From contig CM049313.1 in NCBI GenBank assembly GCA_026874595.1, positions 54,790,159 to 54,854,158 on the forward strand: a DNA stretch of 64,000 nt, given 5' to 3'. A program made the translations under genes and the position numbers. This document shows positions 58,601-64,000 of this stretch, in pieces; position 1 is the first letter of the stretch; the number at the start of each line of letters is the position of its first letter. This DNA is from Sipunculus nudus. Lineage: Eukaryota; Annelida; Sipuncula; Golfingiida; Sipunculidae. The notes under the pieces were generated by a model. That model ran no database searches and had not been told where the DNA came from. It saw only the letters and a list, made by a program, of their open reading frames with translations.

Positions 58601-61600
58601 CTGACCACCGGTTTATCTGAAAAAGCAAATCTGCCCGACACCATACTACAACACGTGAACAGATGTGGGCCAACAGATGAGGTTACCCGGATGCTGGATT
58701 CGCTCTTCCGACACCTGGCGCGTGTCCTGGAATGTCCCACGCGGCTGCAGGATCAGGTCAGGTTTGGCACACAGCTTGGCGTTAAACAGCTTGGGACGAG
58801 TGACATTCCTTTAGCTAAACGCCTGTACCGTCTTGTCGACATAGTTGCCGCGAGGACGGGAACCCGAACCACGTACAGGCAGGAACTGGAAGCCGGCCAT
58901 GTCGTCATCAGCGGAATAGAAAGTGCCGGGAATGCAATTAGCCACATGATCACCGATCGACTAAAGCAAAGTGTCGAGAACCTGTATCCACAAACGCCAG
59001 CTTGGACATCTGTGACGGCTAACCTCGACCGCCTTCACAACATGATGGAAATGCACGACATGGAGCACACCAAGCGCAGTTGTATGGCAGATATGTTCGA
59101 AACGAAACTCAAATATGTGGAAACAGCTGCACAGGAAGCTACCACAAACGTGGACAACAGTTTTCAAAGCGTTAGCTATGCATTGTACAGTTTACGACAT
59201 ATACAAAATGAACTGAACATGTTGAAACAAGAAATAGCCAAGGAGCCAGATAGCGTAAACAAGCAGGAACGGGTGGGCAAGGCGGAAAAGATGTTGAAAC
59301 AACGCTACATTTCACACCTGCGTAAGCAGCTAGAGGGTGTGATAAAGGATATACTGAAAGATGCCATACAGGAAATGCAGGACATCCTGGTGAATTACCA
59401 CTTGACAGACGAGCACGTACACTACCAATGCATAGCGCACCGTACATGTAATGTACGCGAACTACTGAACCGATGCTACCAACTGCTCCAGGAGAATGCT
59501 CACTGGGGCGGCACGGATGGGATGTTTACAACAGGTGGTACAGGTAACAACGTCATGACACTTCTGAAGCAGCTGAAGCCTGACGATGTAAAATGGTTCG
59601 ATGGTCTGGTGGGACTTCTGAACAAATCAGTTGATGCCACATTAGGCAGTACCAAAAACCTCGCGCAGTCCATTCGCAGGTGGGCGTTCGAACAGGGTGA
59701 AAAGATACTACGTTCTGAAATACCAGCTGACAGCAGGTTGGACCCGACTGAAGATGTGCCCGACTTGCGCGAATGGCTAGATAAAGCTGCTCGCATGGGT
59801 GAGCGCGTACAGTCTTCGCTCTCCACCGTTTCCTGGATCCTGCAGTCGCAGGAATACCAGTACGTGTACGATCTTGTGGCAGGAACCCTCACAGCATTTC
59901 AAACGTTAGCGTTGCAAATCACTGGATCCAGCTATCAAACGGCCCTTAAGTACGCGGATAATTTTAAACAGAGTGTGCATGCTATTGTAGACCGAATCCG
60001 GAACGACATATCAAGCGGGCACCAGTTGATCGTTGCAGAATCGGCTTTATTCCAAGGGCAGCCCTGTGACGATGTGACAGTGGCGGGAAAAGGTATTTCC
60101 GTTAACCTGCATAACATCATACGACATACAGGTGAACTACAGGACATCTTACAGGACGCTATGACCATAATATACAGTTTCCGATACGCTCATACGTGGC
60201 TCATTCAAACTGTGTATCCTTCGTGGAATAGGACACAGTCTGCCATTCAGGATTCCCTGCAACGTCTGCAAAATGAAGTAAGCACCTATATACCCCAATA
60301 TATACTCGACGCATGGATCAAGCAGCTGGACGATAAAAGCAGCCAGTTGTTCTTGGATTGGTTGCAGGCAAAGATACATACAGAAACGCAAGTGTCAACT
60401 CACCTGCATACCTGTTATGGCACGAGGAATTTCATGCACGAATCAGCAAACACACAACAACAAATTATACAACTGACAAAACGAGCTGTTGACAAAGAAC
60501 ATGATCGGCGGACCACGCTGATAGAAAACAACGTGTCAGCATGCAAAGAATTCCTGCAACGTAAAGTAAATGAGCAAAACAGGAATCCGGATACTGACGG
60601 TTTGCGTAATGGCATAAAGACGCTTATCGATAAATGTATCCGAACAGTTGAAAGACACTGTGAACATGGCAAGTTGATCATACAATGCATTTTAACATCC
60701 TGTAAGTGGTACGAACACATATGCAACAGGTATATGGACGACACTCGTGCGCTAATGGGGAAGAAGTACACAGAGGAAATGTCGCATTCTCAAACAGGCA
60801 ACATGCGCAGCGTACCAGACATCATGTCTTGTGTCGTAGAACAGTTAGTTGCGGATATAGAGGAAGATGTCACGCAGCGAATGTTGATACTCGCCGACAA
60901 ACTACATCTCGACCTCATCTCCTTACATACTGAACAGATGACGTATCACGCGAACGCGTTATCGGTGCATCACACTCTCGGATGTTTAGCAAGCCTTATG
61001 GTCTTCAGTCTGTTTGACATGCAGCAGCAACAGCTGCACGACTATACACACGTAGAGGGGCGTCTCACCGAATGTAGACGTTCTGTTCAACAAGCTGTGC
61101 AGATGTCAGTGGCAATTATGGAATATACGGAACAAAACCTGCGCAACCTTTTACAACATGATTCCATCCCCTTCGGAACTGTAGGTTCGTATAAGGCGGA
61201 TGTGCAAAACAAAAGGGAAGAACTATCCCGTATGATGATGGAAGCGGAAGATGCTTTCAGCAGGTTGCAACACACATGGCCATCAACCACAGAAATTCGT
61301 ATCAACATAACCGAAAACGTCAGTCTGCAAGTGTTAAACGAGGTATATAACACGTGTAAAACGAGGATCGATGCATACCAAGCGTTTTTGGAATTGATAC
61401 AAAGGGCGACGCATCTTGACACACCAGACGAAAGACGAGAGTGTGAAGAATCGTGGTGGTGTGACGGTATGGTCGTCAGAGAACGTTTGATGACCGCGTT
61501 TGTTCGGCACGTGTCACATGACGACACAGACGACAAAGAAAACCTGAAACGCGTGCGCGTCTGGCTGGATAACATCCCTAAGGTGTACAAATGTACGCTT

Positions 61601-64000
61601 TCCCAAAAGGATGTCAGGCAGTTGCACCAAGAAAAAACACATAACATTTATAAAAAGAGCCAGAAAGAGAACAATTGGGGCTCTTGTGTAGAATACGATA
61701 GCCGGGCGGAATGCGACCTCCTGTTCAAACAAGTTATCTCATACCAGTCTGGAACAGGTATAATGCTCCATCCCTTCCCTGACGCATTAAGGCAACTCTG
61801 TTCCGCCTGGTTGGCAAGAGTAAACTGTCAAATGGATCAACAAGCCCGAATGCTCACAGTGTTAAAGAAAAACAATATCACGGTAGGTTACGAAACGTGG
61901 AATTCAACGCGTGTGATAATGGACGTTTGTGTGTCAGGTTACACGTACCCATCTGACCCGGGCGGTTGGTTACCAGAAGAGTGTTTAAACCACATGGTGC
62001 ACGTTGTGCTGCGAACTCAACCCTCCCCGTTACAGGAACGTGTGTTAGTGCAGGCACATTTGAGCTTGCATGTGTGCATGCAGGAGGTCACGCACGGCAA
62101 CGTTGACAACCCACGTTCACATTACAGCTTTGCTCACATTGACGACGTGTACGCAACCAAACCGCCCGGTGTTCCTTTGGTTGCTGTTGTGGCAAATTCC
62201 ACAAGTTTAGGTTTCACGCGACTAATGCGGAAACCCGAGCCAAATACGTGTTCTAGCCTTTACGAAATTATCGGACCCGTCTCTGCGTGGATGCATATCC
62301 GAGAACAGTCTGATGGCCACAACGAATTAGACGCCGCAGCAGACCACATGTCCGTAGTGCGTCCATTATTGTCAGAAGACACTGTTATGTTTCTGAATGA
62401 CCCAAGTACTTTCCAAACGCAATGTACTATATTTCAACAGTTTTTCAAGGCACGCGGAGAACACGATATCGCTTTGAGTACTAGAGAGGGTGCGCGTTAC
62501 GAAGGGAACTGGTTGTTCACATGTACAAACGAAAACGACTGTTACACAGTGCCGCAATGTGACATGGACACAATATTTTGTTGCACGACAGGGTTAGCGC
62601 AAGCCGCCGGACGACAGGACAGTTCGTCAGAACACATCACAGTGGAAGCCGCCTTGCCGTTCAGTCGTGAACCCCTGGATCGTATTACGACAAAACAAAC
62701 TGTTTCCGTCACGGACCTAATTCCGAACGATGGCACCAGTAACACATCTGGTTTATACAAGGTCGCGCGGCACGTGTTCAGGGTACTCGAATGCGTATAT
62801 CCGTTGATCACGCGACAAACATTGGAAGCACTGAAGGCTGAGCATGGACGTCAGACAGGTGTTGAGACGCGGTCGGATGGCGTCAAGGGATGGTGGATCA
62901 GCTCACAAAAAGCCCAGGAGACATGGCACTGCCTGTGGGTGTACGGGATCAGGTTCTGTCTGGCCATGAAAAAAGTGAATTCCGCCAGGGCAATAAACGG
63001 TGAGCAAGACGTCGGGCCCTGGGGCGAATTGCCGACCTTTTTTAACGTGTGTGGGAGACCCGTCTACAATTTGAAAGACAAAGATCTCTTTCAATGGGTC
63101 AGGATGACGGACAGCATCATTTCGGACACGGGACGGACCTCACACCTTTTCTGGTTGGCAACATGTACGGCAGCTGTCTTCGCGTTTTGCGGCTCCAATG
63201 TGCACTGGGGCCTGAAAGCCTTGCTCGGTAAAACAGGCCTCCACCACTACGTTCTGAGCAAGGATATACCGACGCGATGGTCAACAAACAATCAGCCACG
63301 ATGGGACGACCGTTTGTGCTTGCGTGTTGCCGAAACGCTAAGAGGCTTTATGGCTTATGCAGTGACAGCCGGACGTATGATCGACTCCGAAGTCTTGGAA
63401 ACACTGTGGGCACAACACGGCCACGGTGTCGGGTCAGTTTGGGACCACATCTTGGAAGAATACACGCACTTGCCAACGAGATGTGGAAATGAAAACAATG
63501 GTTTTCAATTCGAAGAAAGAGAGGTAGCAATGCATGAAGCAGCAGATATGCAGCGGAGTGTCCTTCAACACGTGTACGGGTTGGACAAGCCGGAAGAATA
63601 CGTACAGGATGGCTCCAACGTGCGAGCGTATGATGTATCGTGGCCATGCTCGGGTATGAAAAGCAAGGCACAAGGTTGGTGCCGATTTGACGTCATCCTC
63701 TTTTCGCTCGTCACGGGTATACCATTGGCCACGTGTTACGACACCGTGGCCGGCAGCAAAATACCTTTTCATCGCGAATGGACCAATTCCACTTACAACC
63801 CAAACGTGGATAGCATCATCGATCCGGCTTCTGCTTACCCTGCCCCTCTCACGGCGGACACCTGCCCAACAGATATACTCCGGTACTTCTTCTCTTTCGA
63901 CCAAAGCGCCCTGCCCTTGTTTGCTGCACTTCCGAGGTCGTCCGCGTCTAGCAGCACTCACGTCCCAGTCAACAAGTACCTGGATGGTTTGAGGGGTTCG
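49688..64000 (+). CDS. Giant large tegument protein (UL36-like), at least 4771 aa, 3' end beyond window
   Basis: One reading frame stays open from the ATG at 49688 to the window edge; no stop was found at the places I read, and the other frames are broken. The N terminus is an OTU-like fold with DGNSFFR at 33-39, where active OTU proteases have Cys at the Ser36 position, and GYDVLIP near 122 lacks the usual His. Residues about 200-1250 are acidic and low-complexity. Residues about 1260-1455 match the herpesvirus tegument deubiquitinase domain, with Cys1283 in GKQCVPNCA and Asp1407/His1409 in FDSHSRD. From about 1660 to 4100 it is largely helical, probably coiled coil. The last 600 residues are Trp/Cys-containing and unrecognised. 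In this family the protein links capsid to tegument and removes ubiquitin. Confidence 0.88.
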   Translation, partial: MTRQTADPTPMSRTEWDEQLQKTGWTRKNVIRDGNSFFRAVAILMNGMHEGQHGRLRQVVRDHTGNNELQEGVEPGNDAVRAISHKYDCHVNVLRTTGDIRLLTSLARSRKPSITLVHTEGGYDVLIPTSEQAKVQPQSCSPPRAIDMYADEASSLLEDLDKEWARIMHRMQTSASTRQERSGGLDERPITGPLREEQHRRHLPSISANAAGGSADQMCTDEHVTAGGESGEAMSTEETADKTEIRKRRMTSTASRTNAPSRPQSGSVTDDQPVSGSKSKRKKCTKPKTPAQAPQMDTTTTSETQTHSEPAPETRDATTQEAVQKGPEPDPQVLFNEVKNMHAELQPAWSPIKSIRAVSPPAMSQINDETDRNVDDDNAAQQLLGQLTMLGAQIPASSSNQDETDFDMMTGEMSLAATELARLQAAEAETERAIREAAQATAERAKLEAAIAAAEIELRQSEAGAQQVADGVYQQGGTGQPNRVPGDTADDTRELTLPTETADHIGHQNVYCAEQCEGGIDLNDILSELFGDGQSNDQGVQTQPADQGASGSVHYQHPFTEDTTFSLPSFDGEDDRKQQDDPVRKTPSDTSNVSSSTGVNTQQRPVTGSSIGQEARGEEGQLSKSDTDETESAVATIIAALEHDERHEEKKVTGDTVNGFVPCPATADGGGTSHHIEQHETDEQESIQEGKAHSTDTTGTQDPPFHSDTAQGTPMRQGQEDILQMAMNQCDIFSASDICPDKVPTAPSVTDLGENAGAEHVAPSVSAVPGDTADKDIPSEHPQHVGENEAPEQDANQHLRTVGETATPVAHTGGAEAARRIADGSPDTGACKKETRGRKGHKSVLKPSNQHSTADKQKEALRKTARRLKRNSVRLSTKILQPRVIHPTPVPDFPKRRPRRQLRVAHVDHPYSKPPGSEDEPKCIRKKRLGQRRRASSAQNDRPCQLSSRPADDTVTTPSGSEKAGERPTAEDTAGHAKNAEQTTHEENTSGARGESDQMDTTACEQRETSAEECGEMEGDDSAPSMSGDYPTRVMLCDTFEDIKTREYFQLDKGGMYSVDMTLCRPQTPNPSADHASLLAPRVRDSHTVTGAPFMQTEETQDGQEQDDASSVSLTERIQNMPATFEQSMDDSDASDDTLEQHMDESSECEGNVPISVTTMDESDGRVEDEGGVNDARRVPVNTQGKTVASRGDRPCDTETANEGRGSDKQRDMPRSDRPDETRSSSGGPPRHASQKDTTGKDASNTDACDIPPGHPVITKCVTGSFHQGDHQHFLSFSVGKQCVPNCAVALIRCSIEDPETWTTSTLDDILDAGDQLYYSIKGYPVEDAGYVCLDELPETIDCFSRSFSVVSYMYRSDLINRNDFRNTYRTLRMALCDDKGYLSSILILQDCAIAVMQKGSKYYVFDSHSRDMRGKVTPTGTSVLLGFDILAEAIKHITNLAYTLKVNGYESRLYSITENRVDAPVREQTDPVAPVHSTPRADTPVDTQQSDRVDETREEDVASACNTGADEKMEEQDVAASEQHSGQSGAEEMEDVQGDITREETTEEDVATRPAQEQPDDGAGQPNPASACNTGAEADMEEQDVAAYEQHSGPSETEEMEDVQGDITRDEQTPPRSGEGDPGVDDLNTSTRKKLHIKSQPGKASNNRGRPSKGVTHGKMDEHAASLVKRYEEAVKVYNERRDTLAHFCAICTSKVVGNIEEVEEMKQKLTMLKTKALRARTNIPSLQGVDIPLIVKKKVERKHKINIMPNTAKATKALDKAETEAAKREKKENDQTIADMRAGLLNELRDPSVTYDDVKRNESKYQHVLPITPAEEKDAKSTVEAWMTNMADYIEYALIHIEKKAEESPSMLAEPPRGVPGIFWLHKETDTQVATGRALLEMYRVLRASAVDHNKTLIDMVDQLKAWLENASLQCVHDKIRACLETWYELDASVLDERVDAMLGQIMPQLRLMRLRIRSGTSGDDEKSLRRMKIKITCMQEDLRELLRSVYESAAQYRVTSKKNGQWHNTLTETEKKLQRELKQIEQDIAAVSARVVSLPQLRKSHRRRMNVPLTPLTETEPIEGPPSAPETASVRENPSDEVNNDRHENDPLTRDEARRILTEKNTPMQVRIATIAQRCPEVKKWKTRVSKAKDDYASHKRHLEEIIKRCMGTECSSCTEAASFIQTIDELEGDGQSLRRTTKNVLMKDHGIPAGIWDELRVIAEVYAIPDLPDTEKVRTKLRAQLEKLSKQEKDAERKQLLQLVKSGQLEYARARNVVQSLLPLQKDDVSFGKQAVEVWVNNVVKDVEIALSDYEQSCPPGCDAPPEKLPCYICLLEKPDSTGAELQELLGVCKDVYNASHNDSREDKLNRLIAWARQPGTKPILKGLRCCFKNVWNAESEELEKQINEHVSRVDEMFRNVDASYTSDESNRKNVTLLEEHIEKVSQVKKSLSWCEDKAAAWLQKLGGNQDQPFDVKGCRSDGLKKILQLLNAKNDKANALIGKLQGWKTAEHVQAQTASSPGQSSTVRGTGDDELIARTHAAQTAAAETAAAETAWLKEVLVATEQYNTSTEKTRAWIQACKTFQFENTRDIDMYKKELDQQVGVLDIHNSTLDKLRRGNCVVDGTLVASKDTTFWGNKEKEQIRFKKTEPITRTQIEEAKRVMQTKRKELEAKEKRQRREEIVRDLTASGTLTDVTSNLAQYMDTIYPLTKEEVTDLCLHCSHWTDRLTEDVERLAHAYTSGLDDGASQDAPRCIADEVPAVFGLLEHMCSDNSDKKQQYQRKRKEAETLLEIYQNLRAEQCARDTDNASRIQFLTERAWRETTPKRTSNVLLHCIIQVFNEWTDQTVRDCTETVRGSASAIQASSEDIESFSKDGMHHLITTWDQTGLDQANNQLRDSQKRLNDTLNALTAAKAAAGTHWNKGDGGFAKKLHEADKSINAAIHQIQLLNVRAEHLRQKTDMDNKHTGSDHGEPADHVTEAYNKLLTTGLSEKANLPDTILQHVNRCGPTDEVTRMLDSLFRHLARVLECPTRLQDQVRFGTQLGVKQLGTSDIPLAKRLYRLVDIVAARTGTRTTYRQELEAGHVVISGIESAGNAISHMITDRLKQSVENLYPQTPAWTSVTANLDRLHNMMEMHDMEHTKRSCMADMFETKLKYVETAAQEATTNVDNSFQSVSYALYSLRHIQNELNMLKQEIAKEPDSVNKQERVGKAEKMLKQRYISHLRKQLEGVIKDILKDAIQEMQDILVNYHLTDEHVHYQCIAHRTCNVRELLNRCYQLLQENAHWGGTDGMFTTGGTGNNVMTLLKQLKPDDVKWFDGLVGLLNKSVDATLGSTKNLAQSIRRWAFEQGEKILRSEIPADSRLDPTEDVPDLREWLDKAARMGERVQSSLSTVSWILQSQEYQYVYDLVAGTLTAFQTLALQITGSSYQTALKYADNFKQSVHAIVDRIRNDISSGHQLIVAESALFQGQPCDDVTVAGKGISVNLHNIIRHTGELQDILQDAMTIIYSFRYAHTWLIQTVYPSWNRTQSAIQDSLQRLQNEVSTYIPQYILDAWIKQLDDKSSQLFLDWLQAKIHTETQVSTHLHTCYGTRNFMHESANTQQQIIQLTKRAVDKEHDRRTTLIENNVSACKEFLQRKVNEQNRNPDTDGLRNGIKTLIDKCIRTVERHCEHGKLIIQCILTSCKWYEHICNRYMDDTRALMGKKYTEEMSHSQTGNMRSVPDIMSCVVEQLVADIEEDVTQRMLILADKLHLDLISLHTEQMTYHANALSVHHTLGCLASLMVFSLFDMQQQQLHDYTHVEGRLTECRRSVQQAVQMSVAIMEYTEQNLRNLLQHDSIPFGTVGSYKADVQNKREELSRMMMEAEDAFSRLQHTWPSTTEIRINITENVSLQVLNEVYNTCKTRIDAYQAFLELIQRATHLDTPDERRECEESWWCDGMVVRERLMTAFVRHVSHDDTDDKENLKRVRVWLDNIPKVYKCTLSQKDVRQLHQEKTHNIYKKSQKENNWGSCVEYDSRAECDLLFKQVISYQSGTGIMLHPFPDALRQLCSAWLARVNCQMDQQARMLTVLKKNNITVGYETWNSTRVIMDVCVSGYTYPSDPGGWLPEECLNHMVHVVLRTQPSPLQERVLVQAHLSLHVCMQEVTHGNVDNPRSHYSFAHIDDVYATKPPGVPLVAVVANSTSLGFTRLMRKPEPNTCSSLYEIIGPVSAWMHIREQSDGHNELDAAADHMSVVRPLLSEDTVMFLNDPSTFQTQCTIFQQFFKARGEHDIALSTREGARYEGNWLFTCTNENDCYTVPQCDMDTIFCCTTGLAQAAGRQDSSSEHITVEAALPFSREPLDRITTKQTVSVTDLIPNDGTSNTSGLYKVARHVFRVLECVYPLITRQTLEALKAEHGRQTGVETRSDGVKGWWISSQKAQETWHCLWVYGIRFCLAMKKVNSARAINGEQDVGPWGELPTFFNVCGRPVYNLKDKDLFQWVRMTDSIISDTGRTSHLFWLATCTAAVFAFCGSNVHWGLKALLGKTGLHHYVLSKDIPTRWSTNNQPRWDDRLCLRVAETLRGFMAYAVTAGRMIDSEVLETLWAQHGHGVGSVWDHILEEYTHLPTRCGNENNGFQFEEREVAMHEAADMQRSVLQHVYGLDKPEEYVQDGSNVRAYDVSWPCSGMKSKAQGWCRFDVILFSLVTGIPLATCYDTVAGSKIPFHREWTNSTYNPNVDSIIDPASAYPAPLTADTCPTDILRYFFSFDQSALPLFAALPRSSASSSTHVPVNKYLDGLRGS
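54194..54520 (+). repeat. 201-bp direct repeat in the tegument gene
   Basis: Two copies start at 54194 and 54395 (67-codon period, in frame). Each carries SACNTGA, MEEQDVAA, EQHSG and EEMEDVQGDITR. They lie just after the deubiquitinase domain, in an acidic disordered stretch. Confidence 0.8.

Overview
The window looks like part of a large herpesvirus-type genome of an invertebrate host, most likely a member or relative of Malacoherpesviridae. The evidence is a set of Herpesvirales core genes found together: glycoprotein B (30.0-32.6 kb), a two-exon terminase ATPase/nuclease (exon 1 near 16 kb, exon 2 near 9 kb), a capsid protease with its scaffold domain (39.6-41.8 kb), a UL5-like superfamily 1 helicase (42.0-45.2 kb), a probable major capsid protein (33.8-37.8 kb) and a giant UL36-like large tegument protein (49.7 kb to the window edge). 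Three BIR/RING inhibitor-of-apoptosis genes (17.4-22.0 kb) fit molluscan herpesviruses, which are known to carry several. Genes lie on both strands, closely spaced, often with overlaps of tens of bases, and several have TATA boxes and AATAAA signals of ordinary eukaryotic type. The host and exact virus species cannot be read from the sequence.

Layout. 0-8.6 kb: three large or membrane proteins I do not recognise plus a small ORF. 8.6-16.8 kb: the terminase gene on the minus strand, split by a 5.8-kb intron that contains five other genes, an arrangement matching the UL15 gene of vertebrate herpesviruses. 17.4-22.0 kb: three inhibitor-of-apoptosis genes on the plus strand, the middle one spliced. 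22-29.8 kb: five unrecognised plus-strand genes in a row. 30-37.8 kb: gB, an acidic protein and the putative major capsid protein, all minus strand. 38.1-45.2 kb: an unknown protein, the protease-scaffold and the helicase, all plus strand. 45.2-48.4 kb: a gene-poor, partly AT-rich segment that does not look viral. It holds two well-formed tRNA genes, a CCAAT/CRE/TATA promoter-like array, a degenerate host-style repeat and a tandem array of about six 105/106-bp palindrome-bearing units. 48.3-49.6 kb: a minus-strand gene whose last codons run into that array. 49.7-64.0 kb: one uninterrupted reading frame of at least 4771 codons.

How the genes fit together. The capsid protein, protease-scaffold and terminase form the assembly and packaging set. 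The helicase belongs to replication. gB is the conserved membrane fusion glycoprotein, and the giant protein carries the herpesvirus tegument deubiquitinase-like domain. The apoptosis inhibitors are accessory genes, and the retained intron in one suggests capture from host genomic DNA. The tRNA-bearing segment suggests either host DNA captured by the virus or a host/virus junction. The most notable points are the anticodon-shifted tRNA genes, the palindromic array fused to the end of a viral gene, the nested terminase intron, and the giant tegument protein that starts with an OTU-like domain whose nucleophile position is serine.
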